A stretch of 64,000 bases of DNA, taken from contig NC_080671.1 in NCBI RefSeq assembly GCF_030247195.1, positions 8,385,343 through 8,449,342 on the forward strand. The letters run 5' to 3'. The notes below the pieces were generated by a model that had not been told where the DNA came from, searched no databases, and saw only the letters and a list, made by a program, of their open reading frames with translations. Position numbers and translations under genes: made by a program. Positions 33,590 through 43,671 of the stretch are shown here, in pieces. The first letter of the stretch is position 1. Every line of letters begins with the position of its first letter. The stretch comes from Topomyia yanbarensis. Lineage: Eukaryota; Arthropoda; Insecta; Diptera; Culicidae.

Positions 33590-34625
33590 CCGAGGAGAGA
33601 ACCCAGACTCCAGATTCCATAGCACAGAGTTCAGAGTCCCGAGGAGAGAGACCAAAATCCAGAGTCGCGAGTCCTTAACCCAAAATGCTGAGACCAGTCT
33701 AGAGTCCAGAATCCAGAGTGCAGTGTCGAGAATGCAGAGTCCAGAGTCCATAGCGCGGCGATCAGAACCCAGAGTTCCGAAGACAGAGCTCAGAGTCCAG
33801 AATGCAGAGTTCAAAGTCCAGATCACAGAGTTCAGAGCCCAGAAATCAGAGTTCAGATGCTAGAGCCCAGAGACCGGAAACCAGAGTCTAGAGTTCTTGT
33901 CCCAAAATACTGAGCCCAGAGTCCGCAGTACATAATGCAGAGCCCAGAGCGCTTAACCCAAAATAGGGGGACCAGAGTTTAGAGTACCGATTCCAGACTT
34001 CAGAGTCCAGAATCCAGAGTTCAGATTTGATAATCCAGAGTTTAGATTCCATATCCCAGCGATCTGAACCCAGAATCCGGAGTCCCGAGTGTAGAATGCA
34101 TAGTCCAGAGTTTAGCGTCCAGAGTCCAAAGTCCAGAATCAAGACCCAGAGCACATAGCCCAGAGACTACAGTCCAAAGTCCATAGCACAGAATCTCGAG
34201 GCGAGAGCTCAGAATCCAGAGTTAAGAATGCAGAGTCCAGAGTTCAGAATGCAGAGGACAGAGTCGAGAATCCTGGGTCCAGAGTCCTCAACCCAAATTA
34301 CTGTGGCCAGAGGCCAGAGATCTGAGAGCAGAATCCAGAGCCCGAAGTACTTAACCCAAAATACTGACGCAAGAGTTGAAATTCCAGAGCACAGAGCCCA
34401 GAAACCCGAGTCCATAACAAAGAAACTCGAGGCGAGAATCCAGAGTCCAGAACCCAGCGTGAAGAGTGCAGCATCTAGAGTTCAAAGTCCAGAATCTTGT
34501 GCTCAGAGTCCAGAGACGGAATCCTGAGACCAGAGTTCAGAGTCCAGAGACTAGAGTCTTCAACCCAAAATAATGAGCCCAGTGTCCCGAGCTCAGAGCC
34601 CAGATCCCAGAGACCAGAATCCACA
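33590..34625 (+). repeat. degenerate 7-bp minisatellite, block 1
   Basis: About 1 kb built from variants of CAGAGTC (CAGAATC, CAGAGTT, CCGAGTC). The seven-base unit leaves both strands open in places, giving spurious RVQSPES- or WILDSGL-type frames. A smaller block of the same unit lies at 37672-37965. Confidence 0.85.
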
Positions 34626-34774
34626 AAATGATACGCTAAAACAAGGTATTTTTCGTGCCTCAGAAAGCCCAAATTCGTCACCCATTTGAGTGGTACCGGA
34701 AAAACTTGACGCTTCTGGTCAGAAAAAATAGCGGTTGGTTAACGACTATCGTAAAAAACCTATTTTAATCCACC

Positions 34775-36295
34775 TAGCGGTGCAATTGTGACTTTCTCAA
34801 TCATGAATCACGAGAATGTGTGCGTTGTTTATATTCATTAAAAGCTTTTAAATGCATACATTACATTTTATTATTGTACATCACATGACAACTATATACA
34901 GGAAAATAAATCAAAAATGTTGAAGAAGAAAAAACAGCCACGGTAATATTGAACTGAAAAAAAAGGTGCGAAATCGGCAAAGTCCCAAAAAGTCGATTTT
35001 TACAAAAAAAAAAATTTTCGAGATAACATAAAATCTCGACGTTTCATGCATTTTAAAGATGTTTTGCATCAAAAATACGAAATCGATTTCTGAAATTTCA
35101 TGGGGTCCCCCATTTGAAAAAAAAATTTGAGTTCCGGTTTATATGGGAATTTCATATATGACCGGACGATTTAGTCTATATTTCCGGCCCCATATAAGCG
35201 ATCCGTACGAAATTTTATAAACATCTGTGGGGATATTATAGCTGTCATTTGGGACTAAGTTTGTGAAAATCGGCCCAACCATTTCCGGAAAACTGATGTG
35301 AGTTCGTAAATTTTGAAAGATGGCCGCTATTCCCGGGCACTTCCGGAACCGTCTATGGTGGTCAATGTAGTCAACGAAAGTTTGGTTGGCCGTCGGTGAC
35401 CTAGAACAGCAAATTTAAGTTGTTTGAGAGACATTTTAGCGAAATTTTTACCTTTTTTGCTTTCATCGGAGTATCGGTTTGAATCACAATTTGCTATGTG
35501 ATCGCACGCCACAACCTATAACTCCGGAACCGGAAGTCGGATCGGGATGAAATTAAATAGCCATTTACGGGGACGCAATACTTTTCATTTTAGGCTAAGT
35601 TTAGTCGAATCGGTCTAGCCATCTCCGAGAAACCAGTCACATCGGTTATTCTGAATTTAGATACTTCCGCCGGGGCTTCCTGAACCGATGATGGTGGCCA
35701 ATGTGGCCAAATAGACTTTGAATGGATGTTAGTGACCTAATACTACAAATCGAAGCAGCTGTGGTCATATTTTCGAAAAAATTTCACCTTTATGCATTCA
35801 TTGCAGAATTTATTAAAATCGACATTTTCTGCGTGTTCGTACTTATCACCCTGTAATTCCGGAACCGGAAGTCGGAACCATTAGAAATTCAATAGCAGCC
35901 TTCGGGAACGTTGCACCTTTCATTTGAGACTAAGTTTGTCAAAATCGGTTCAGCCATCTCCAAAAAACCGATGTGGACATTTTGTTAACAAATCCGCACA
36001 TACACACATACATACATACATACATACATACATACATACAAACATACATACATACATACATACATACATACATACATACATACATACATACATACATACA
36101 TACATACATACATACATACATACATACATACATACATACATACATACATACACACATACACACATACATACACACAGATATTTTGCGATCTCGGCGAACT
36201 GAGTCGAATGTTATATGAGACTCGGCCCTCCGGGGCTCGGTTAGAAAGTAGGTTTTTGGAGCAATTGCGTAACCTTTATATATGAGAAAGGCAAA
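34775..36295 (-). repeat. long copy of the CCCGGAGGGCCGAG repeat family
   Basis: Inverse of 49496-50905 over nearly its whole length. Landmarks are 'cctagcggtgcaattg' at one end, 'ccatataagcgatccg', 'cacttccggaaccg', 'ctccggaaccggaagtcgga' twice, the CATA microsatellite and 'ggccctccggggc'. It ends with a GAGAAAGGC palindrome. No protein is encoded. The family's transposition class is unknown to me. Confidence 0.8.
35999..36178 (+). repeat. (CATA)n microsatellite
   Basis: About 180 bp of nearly pure CATA repeats, turning to CACATA at the edges. It sits inside the minus-strand repeat copy at the same place where the 49496 copy has its TATG/TGTG tract, so it is part of the family. Confidence 0.95.
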
Positions 36296-36559
36296 AGAAT
36301 AGTATTTAATTAGCTTAATCAGCATGAGTTCAATGTTATCTTCATGTGATTATATTTTGAAATGTTGGTGGAATGGGTTTAAAAGTGGAGGGAATGGGGG
36401 GTTAGTAGAGTGGGAGTGGAGGATGCGTCAGAAATCCTTCATTTTATTTTGGTATACGGGGTGGATGAAGGAAATGCGGGCGTGAGGGTGGTCCAAGGGG
36501 ACGGTAGTGATGAAGGAGGGAGATGTAAGGGCAAGGCGGGGGGGGGGGCGGAGGGTGTC
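36296..36559. other. G-rich spacer between two repeat copies
   Basis: Plus-strand G-rich sequence ('ggaatggggggttag', a run of G near 36538-36548). No gene. Confidence 0.4.
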
Positions 36560-37500
36560 TGATGCAATACTCAGCTGCATATTTTGCCTTCCATTTGAGA
36601 CTTGGTTTGAGAAAATCGGTTCAGTCATCGCCGAAGAACCGATGTGACTTTATTTGTGGAATATGCCCGGAATTCCGGACTTCCGGAATCGTCGATAGTG
36701 GACAATATATTCAAAGAATGTTTGATTGGCAATCAGTGATCTAGATCTGCGATTAGAAGTAATTTGGTGACCATTTCAATAGTTTTTAGCCTCTGAGGTA
36801 TTACGATTGTACCGATTTATATGGGAAATTCCAGTGTATTCTTACTAACACCCCTGTAACTCCGGAAGCAAGAGTCAGAACCGAATGAAATTCAGCAGCA
36901 GTCAATGGCATTACTGTATCTTTCATTTGAAATCAAGTTTGTAAAAATCGGTAGAGAATTCGTTGGGGAGTGGGTGTGATATTAGCTTAAGAACTTGGCG
37001 GGTTCCCCGGGGGCGTCATGAACTGTCATAGGTGGCCAATGTGGTCAAAACTGCTTTGATTGATCATTAGTGATCCAGACCCGCAAACTAGAGTAATGTT
37101 ACATAAATTTTAATATGTTTTACATCATTTGAACATCATGGTGGTACCAGTTTATATGGGAATTTGCTGTGTGACCGCACTCTTCAACCCGTAACTCCGA
37201 AACCGGAAGTCGGATCAACTAAAAATTCAATAGCAGCTTATGGGAGCGTTATACCTTTCAGATGAAACTAAGTTTGCGAAAATCGGTTCAGCCATCTCTG
37301 AGAAAATTGTGTGAGTTTAAATGACACACACATACACACACACACATACACACACATACATACATACACACACACAGACATTTGCCGATCTCGACGAACT
37401 GAATCAAATGGTGTATGACACTCGGCCCTCCGGGCCTCCGTTAAAAAGTCGATTTTTACAGTGATTGCATAGCCTTTCTTTATATGAGAAAGGCAAAACG
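36560..37500 (-). repeat. second minus-strand copy of the CCCGGAGGGCCGAG family
   Basis: Contains 'aaatcggttcag.catc', 'ctccggaagc'/'ctccgaaaccggaagtcgga', a short (CA/CATA) tract at 37321-37378 and 'ggccctccgggcc'. It ends 'tatatgagaaaggc'. More diverged than the 34775 copy and lacking its far part. Confidence 0.7.
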
Positions 37501-37502
37501 AT

Positions 37503-37674
37503 AGATGTTCGATACCCAATCCCAAATATAACTGACATATTAGACAAACTTGGTCGCTGTCAATACTTCTCAACTTTAGACCTGGTCTCAGGATTTCACC
37601 AAATTAAAATCCATAAAAAAGACACTCTCAAAACTGCCTTTAGTGTTGACGGTGGGCATTACGAATTTATCCGA
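37503..37674 (+). pseudogene. Ty3/gypsy reverse transcriptase fragment
   Basis: About 57 open codons containing YPIPNITDILDKLGRCQYFS, then TLDLVSGFHQIKI (motif with the first catalytic Asp) and TAFSVDGGHYEFIRV. This is unmistakable Ty3/gypsy RT wording. It begins right after a repeat copy and stops abruptly where the minisatellite (block 2) begins. No flanking gag, protease, integrase or LTR is visible. Confidence 0.85.
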
Positions 37675-37965
37675 GTCCAGAGTCCCAAGGAGTGAGGCCA
37701 CAGTCCAGAATCCAGAGACCCGAATGCAGAGCCTAAAGTTCAGAGTCTAGAGTTCAAATCCCTAGGGGAGAGCCAAGAGTCCAGAATACAGAGTCCCGAC
37801 TATAGATTCCAGAGTTCAGAATCTAGAGCTAGGATTCCAGAGTCCAGAATCAAAACCCAAGAGACCATAGTTCGGAGTCCATAGAACAGAATATCGAGGC
37901 CAAAACCCGGTGTCCAGAAACCAGTGTGAGTTCAGAGTTCACAGTCTAGAATCTAGACTCACTGA
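37672..37965 (+). repeat. degenerate 7-bp minisatellite, block 2
   Basis: Same CAGAGTC-type unit as 33590-34625. It directly abuts the gypsy RT fragment. The two blocks may once have been one array, or may belong to the same mobile unit. Confidence 0.8.
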
Positions 37966-38271
37966 GTATTTTCGGAATGATCTTGACGAGTAGGTGCCTG
38001 AAATTCATGTCTGACGCCATGTTGAAATCCAAGACTTCCGAACGTAAATTATTACGATTACACTTCGGATTGTTTATCTTTGCACAGCACTTGATACTGT
38101 TTAACTTTGATTTATACAATTGATCCATAATGATAATTTTTCTAGAACTGCTCTTCACAACTATTGTTACTAGACTGCTTTAAGTATAGTAACAATAGTT
38201 TTTATAGTACTGTTATTTGAAAAAATGAGTATTGATGCAGGTAAGGTACAGGTAACCAGGGTAATATGCCA

Positions 38272-38785
38272 AACGAATACCAAATTCATTACTGGTGCTT
38301 TTTGCATGTATCAGACAACTAGCAGTTGGGAAATTGGATTCTGCGACGATTATGACGTTCATTGGTTTGGTTTTCGATAAAAACACACTGAAAAAAAATT
38401 ATTTTGGACAAGGGAAAGTTTTTTTCAAATGACTTTTTTTCCTTGAAAGTGTCCAACTTGAATTTTTAACGGTAGGTAGGGAACATAATTACCTATCTTG
38501 GAACAAAATTTCATTCCCTTCAAAGATGGGATTTTTTGCAGTGTAGGAGTCGATAAAGAATTTTTTCAATAGTTTTATTCAAAAATTTGACTAATTTTGT
38601 GAAAATCATTCCTACAACATTTTTTTGTCATTTTTAGACTAGAGCCATTTAAAAAAATTGGTAAAAAAGTTTGACCCATTTTCATTTTTAGACTAGAGCC
38701 ATTAAAAAAAAAATGGTGGCTTTTTGTGACAAAGTTTTCATGTACAGAAAGTTTCATTAAAATCTGAGAAGGTGCTGTCACCTCT
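38272..38785 (+). repeat. dispersed repeat copy
   Basis: Matches 7495-8070 in the same orientation, from 'aaattcattactggtgctttttgcatg' to 'catgtacagaaagtttcat'. A 'tttttagactagagccatt' block is duplicated within it. Confidence 0.75.
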
Positions 38786-39165
38786 GAATATAGTCATTTT
38801 CTACATACAGGGAATCTTAATTCCAACGTCGTCACTTTCAAACACGTGTTTTAAGTTGTTTTGCATGTTCAACCATATAGCTTTCGATGTTTTACAATAT
38901 CACCTTGATGTCAAATAAAAAGTTACAGCAAATGTTATGGGCGTTTTGAAAAAGTTTTTATTGTTGATGGAGAAACGCGAATAACTTCTGAAAAGGTCGT
39001 AAAAACAAAAGAATTATGTTGTTAAAACAAAATTTGAAATATCTCGAGAACTACTACATTTCAGAGAATGTTTGTTATTAGCATTTTGATTTAAAATAGC
39101 GTTTAGAATCATATTCGAAAAGAAAATTGTATTTTTGACTGCCAATAATAAGAATTATAAACATA
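38786..39165. other. no gene seen
   Basis: AT-rich DNA up to the TA at 39164-39165 that borders the Tc1-like left end. Confidence 0.4.
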
Positions 39166-39430
39166 CACTGCTGGCCAATAAAATAGGTGTGAGATAAAAA
39201 TACATGAAATTTTGAGTTTTCTCTAAAAATATTTTTAATTCCAATATTTTATAGTTAGGCACAGTCGTAAATATGAAAAAGATGGGTGGGTAATGTCTGC
39301 GACATAACCGGAGAGATGTAGAATACATAAGGAACACGTTCTTCAAATATGTTGATACTCATTGGAATTTTCGGACAAAAGGTGATTTGGGCGAGGAATA
39401 TTTCAAATTATTCTTTACAAAAATGATGGT

Positions 39431-39540
39431 GGTTCTGAAAAGGACCGGTTTTGTTGGCGTTGTTGGCCTTGGTGAGAGAGATGGCTAACGATGAAATTAA
39501 TTGTTAGCATGAGGAAGTCGCGTAGTACTGGCCAATGGAA
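39431..39540 (-). pseudogene. histone H3 pseudogene a: 3' stem-loop and remnant
   Basis: 39431-39446 on the minus strand reads GGTCCTTTTCAGAACC, the replication-dependent histone 3' stem-loop with its TTTC loop and one stem mismatch. The adjoining sequence parallels the last part of copy b but retains little H3 coding. A 'gatgggtgggtaatgtctg' block occurs near 39280 and again near 39780, showing that copies a and b are tandem units about 500 bp apart. Confidence 0.55.
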
Positions 39541-39913
39541 GAACAGATAATAATTGATTCCTGAAAATCAATTTTTCTTTATTCATGTAAATTATACATA
39601 CTTACAAATCTAACAGAAGATTCCTGATCATATTTCTGAATCATTAGTGCGAACATTGTGTAATTTGGTTAAGTACAATGAAAGTTACAAACTTTCCAAA
39701 CTCGACCTTCTGTTCCTTCAGAAATATTGAAATGGGGTGTCTATATTAAACCGTTAGTCGTGGTCACAATAAAAAAAAGATGGGTGGGTAATGTCTGTCA
39801 CATAACCGGAGCGTCGTGATTTCAATTCGAGACGTTAATTTAAATCTAATAATATTCAACAGAATCACGTTTGAATGGGAAATTTTCAAATAATTCTCTA
39901 TGGTAATAATGGT

Positions 39914-40135
39914 GGTTCTGAAAAGAACCTTTGGTATCGGCGTTGGTGTTGATGGTGATGCGCTGGATCGTTGGATATATTTGGCATGATAGTTACGTGC
40001 CTGGCGAACTGTTTTGTAGCCTCGAACAAAACGACAAGACTGGCTTCTTCGGGTACTATTACGGCTGAACTTTATAAGCTTAGCTCGACTTTGAAATCCT
40101 GCACAATCTCACGAATCAGACACTGGTAGGGCCAT
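39914..40135 (-). pseudogene. histone H3 pseudogene b
   Basis: A perfect stem-loop GGTTCTTTTCAGAACC lies at 39914-39929. The minus-strand coding part (about 40135-39990) reads CLIREIVQDFKVEL, then SSAVI, EEASLVVLFEAT and HVTIMP, clearly the C-terminal half of H3's histone fold. It has a stop, an insertion around the EEAS region and a rewritten final segment. The N-terminal half is missing. Confidence 0.8.
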
Positions 40136-40459
40136 TTTTTTGCTACTAGCACGGAACTGCACAAAAAAATAATTTAATGCAGTTAGTTCACAGAGGCTGC
40201 CAAAAAGCTCGAATAGAAGCATGCGACTTCAACATTTCTCTTAAACATATGCAACAACACATTCGTTTTGGTAATACTGATAATAACAGTAGAAAGGAAT
40301 GGAAAAACAGTGCACGAAACGAGCGAGAGGATAATTTAATTTTTTGTTCCGTGTGCAAGCTGCTTCTTTCCACACAACGTATTATGTTGATTGTTGAAAA
40401 TTTGTTACACACCTTAAAATGAAAGTTTCAGTTTAACTCTCACTAGAACACAATTGATT

Positions 40460-40862
40460 GGTCCTGAAAAGAACCGTTGCTTTTATTATAATTTACGCCC
40501 ACTCCCAGCGGACACTGTGAGCCAGTTTGATTTCTTTTGCGAGAAAGTTACGTACTTGGCGCACTATTTTGTATCCTCAAACAAACCGACCAAGTAGGCA
40601 TCACTGGCTTCATTACGGCTGAGCTTTGTAAGCGTAGCTCGACTTTGAAGTAATACACAACCTTACGAACCAGACGCTGGAATGTTAGCCAGCGGATTAG
40701 TTGCTCCGTTGCCCTTTATTTGGGGCGAAATACTGGCATGGCGACAGTTCCTGATCGGTAGTTGGTTGCAACTGATTTCCTCCGGTGGACTGGCTGCTTG
40801 CTAGTGCTTGAACGAATACGAATGATGAGAAAAACCGACCGACCAATATTCATATATGAAAA
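40460..40862 (-). pseudogene. histone H3 pseudogene c, most complete copy with promoter remnant
   Basis: Minus strand from about 40810: remnants of the N-terminal tail ('caagcagccagtccaccgg', 'aaatcagttg'), then GTVA at 'ggaactgtcgcc', then FQRLVRK, YFKVEL and SSAVM. The end VTFLAKEIKLAHSVRWEWA stands in for H3's VTIMPKDIQLARRIRGERA, with the stop near 40492. The stem-loop GGTTCTTTTCAGGACC (40460-40475) follows, with one wobble pair. Upstream lies a TATA-like 'tcatatatgaatatt' (40845-40862). Frameshifts and substitutions at conserved residues make it non-functional, although the architecture of a replication-dependent histone gene is visible. Confidence 0.85.
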
Positions 40863-41359
40863 CACGAGAAAGCACTACTATCGCTCTCTCGCTCGTTTTC
40901 GTGCCATTCCTGTGCCTTTCCTTTCCGTTCGGCTACCAATACTAGCATAACCAAAACGAATATCCTGTCTTTCCATCGCCTTCAATCTAGTGGCCAGTGC
41001 TAGCAAACTTGCATGTTCAGTTTTTCAATAACAACATTCCAACAATATTTTCAAAGAATGTTGCAGATTTGAAAAGAAAGAAGGAAAAGATTTTCACAAA
41101 TTTAAATTCTTTTGTCTTATTTGTTAGAGCTGATACTGGCCATGGGATGGTGGGGGAACACCCACATTCGTTTATTATGATGGTATTAGCAGCAGAAAGG
41201 AATGGAAAAGCAGTGCACGAAAACGAGCGAGAGAGGATAATTTAAATTCTCTTTCTTTCTTTCCACACATCGTATTTCTTATATAGCTTTCTGAAAATTA
41301 TTTGCTATACACCATAAAATGTAAATTTCAGTTTAACACTTATCAGAACACAATTAATT

Positions 41360-41690
41360 GATCCTGTAAAGAACCGTTTATTGTTTTATTGCGGGAGCAT
41401 AATTCAGACGCACTCCCCGCGGACGCGGTGAGCCAGTTTAACTCTTATTAGAACACAGATTAGTTTCTCTGTTGCCCTTTAGTTGGGGCGAAATTCTTGC
41501 AGGGCGACAGTTCCTGATCGGGTTGCGATGAGTCACCAGTAGCTGGGGCACTTTTTCCGACCGTCGTCATCGCCAACTGCTTTCCTTCGGTGGACTGGCT
41601 GCTTGCTAGTGCTTGAACTTGAACGAACACGAATGATGAGAAAAACCGACCGACAGATATTTTTATAATCGCGCTAATATACACAACTAT
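41360..41690 (-). pseudogene. histone H3 pseudogene d
   Basis: A tandem repeat of copy c at about 900 bp spacing. It keeps the N-terminal tail region ('aaagtgccccagctactgg', SAPATG), then 'ggaactgtcgccctgcaagaa' (GTVALQE). It then jumps to the C-terminal LAHRVRGECV, so most of the histone fold is deleted. The stem-loop (41360-41375) is damaged: GGTTCTTTACAGGATC. A TATA-like 'ttataaaaatat' lies upstream near 41660. Confidence 0.8.
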
Positions 41691-42228
41691 CGCTTTCTCG
41701 CTCGTTCTCGTGCCGTGCATGAGCCTTTCCTTTCCGTCCGGCTTCTAATGGCCTAACCAAAGGAATATGCCGTCTTTCCCCCACCAACCGCTCTCGTCAA
41801 GCAACCCAATGCGAATAATCATAGAAACAAACATGTAGTGGACCTATATATAAACTTTTCATTATTTTATTGTTCGGTTGGTCTACCAAAGTGACGGCTC
41901 TGTGCGGGATGGGCTGAAAATTTTCACTTTTCCGAGTCGTTTTGGAAAGATTTTTCAAAACACAATTTTTTGTTATTAGTGCATGTTATACATACTTCAA
42001 ATTTTAATACAGCATAGTCAACAAATTGGCCTAAAAATCAAATCATTCTGTTAAGTATGATAAAAGTTATTATCGTTCAAAACCTGACGCGGCGCCGCAG
42101 CCGATATTTTGAAACGGGACCCCTATATTGAAAGCTTAAATGTATTCTACATTAAAAGAAAACTTTTACTTGTAAATTAATTGTTATGCTTTACAGGAAC
42201 TCTCTCTTCCTTATGAAATCCAAAAAAG

Positions 42229-43474
42229 CACCTGGTCAATGAAATAGGTGTATTGTAATCCATTGCATTAAAAATTTTCAAATCCAATGATTTTAAGACT
42301 TTAATATTTTTGACAACTAGTAGCCTGTGTAACCTCCCTTATTCAACCAAATTTTATCCATTCACCTTGGCATTGAGTCATTCAAACGCTGATAAGTTTC
42401 CGTTGGCATAGTGTACCATTCTTTTTAAGCTGCTTCCCACAAACGACACTTATTTCTGAAGTTTTGACCGGATAACTTCTTTTTAAGTACATTCCGTAGA
42501 TTTTCTACGGGATTAATGACAGGAGATTGGTAGGGTCCGAAATTATAGTTACTTTATTATCCCGAAATCCTTCCTTTACATACTTCGATGTGTGTTTTCG
42601 TTCAATATCTTGCTGAAACTGCCATATAAAGGCACGTTATCTTTGGCATAGGACTGCATGACATCCTTAAGGATGTCCATTCTTTAGCCTTGCATTCGAA
42701 TCTTGCCATTATAGTAGTGTTGCGAAAAATAGGACCTGCGCCATTCCACGAAAAGTAGCCCCAAACCTCATTGTTCTCGCCTCCGTGCTTTACCATATTT
42801 TGCGTGTGTCGCAGATCAAACTTTTTGCACTTTGGACGTCTAACGTTTCGTTGTGCATCGGAGGAAAACAGGTTTATCTTTGATTCGTCCCTCCGAAGGA
42901 TATGTCGCCATATTTTGATTCCTTCTGAACCATGCCCATTAACGGTGTTGAAAAGTAAATTTCATATTTCTGCGGTCTTTTGCTTCGCAATAGTGGAACC
43001 TTTTTAGCATTTTTTTCTGGAAGATTTGAGTTTTACAGCCTACGGCGAACTGTTCTCGGACTTACCACATTTCCAATTTGTGCTGTAATAGTCCTGGATG
43101 ACGCGAATGGATCAGATTTCGCTAATAATGCAATACAATGGTCAGTTGCTGTAGATGTTTTCTTGGGTTTTTTGCGTGTTTCTTTTTTCAAAGGTTTTAA
43201 TGCATTTGTAAAGAAGTTTTCGGAATGCCAAAGTGTATTCGCGATTTATTTGTACGTCTTATCTTCTTTAACAAAATTTCTTAGCAAAACTCGTTCCACT
43301 TGAGTACAGTGAGATGCTCTACCCATTCTATAACAAATCTTTGACTTATTCAACATTTAAATACATTTATTAGCACGCAAAATACAAACTTTACCAAATT
43401 AAACATATGATGGTATTGAGTAAAATAATAACCAGTTAATGTTTTTCACACACCTATTATATTGACCACACAAA
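42229..43474 (-). mobile_element. Tc1-like transposon nested within the composite
   Basis: Left TGGTCAATGAAATAGGTGT and right ACACCTATTATATTGACCA form inverted ends related to the outer ones. The length, about 1.25 kb, fits Tc1. It contains the transposase relic. I could not define a TA duplication for it. Confidence 0.65.
42330..43326 (-). pseudogene. Tc1-type transposase relic
   Basis: Starts ATG at 43326 on the minus strand with MGRASHCTQVERVLLRNFV (N-terminal helix-turn-helix start). A stop follows where KQIA-type sequence is expected. Next come ITAQIGNVVSPRTVRRRL, then KHGGENNEVWGYFSWNGAGPIF (the VMVWGxFSWNG block), then WQFQQD with the expected catalytic Asp and VKEGFRDNKVTI. The C-terminus reads MPTETYQRL.DSMPR. 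The order and spacing are those of a roughly 340-residue Tc1 DDE transposase, broken by several stops and frameshifts. Confidence 0.8.
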
Positions 43475-43671
43475 AAAGCCTGTGGCAGTCTTGTTTTACA
43501 TCTTGACAAAGATTGCAAATATAATCAGCGCCAACAACCCACTAGTAACTTGACAGATACCAAGGCTTGTGTGTGCGGTAGGTGTGATTGAGACTGCTGT
43601 AACTTGATATGTGTAATTGAGAGAAAAACAAAATAATCTATAACAAACCTATTTTATTGGCCAGCAGTGTA

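Larger units (their letters stand above)
39166..43669. mobile_element. composite segment bounded by Tc1-like inverted repeats, carrying H3 pseudogenes
   Basis: The left end CACTGCTGGCCAATAAAATA and the right end are perfect inverted repeats over 23 bp, flanked by TA at 39164-39165 and 43670-43671. That is the Tc1/mariner signature. At 4.5 kb it is far longer than a normal Tc1 element. Inside are four histone H3 pseudogenes (39431-41640) and a second Tc1-like unit (42229-43474) whose ends TGGTCAAT..AATAGGTGT are diverged versions of the outer ends. Either one unit inserted beside another, or an element grew by capturing flanking DNA. Confidence 0.7.

Noticed and set aside
33447..34681. Frames such as RVQSPES-rich and WILDSGL-rich proteins on both strands
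   Set aside because: They arise from the 7-bp minisatellite. Both strands stay open by repeat composition, not selection.
35924..36325. Long open frames on both strands encoding Tyr/Ile/His/Thr or Val/Cys/Met repeats
   Set aside because: They are translations of the (CATA)n microsatellite, open in every frame because of the repeat. No gene.
36535..36560. G-run as a G-quadruplex regulatory site
   Set aside because: It lies in a G-rich spacer between repeat copies with no gene nearby. Nothing supports a function.
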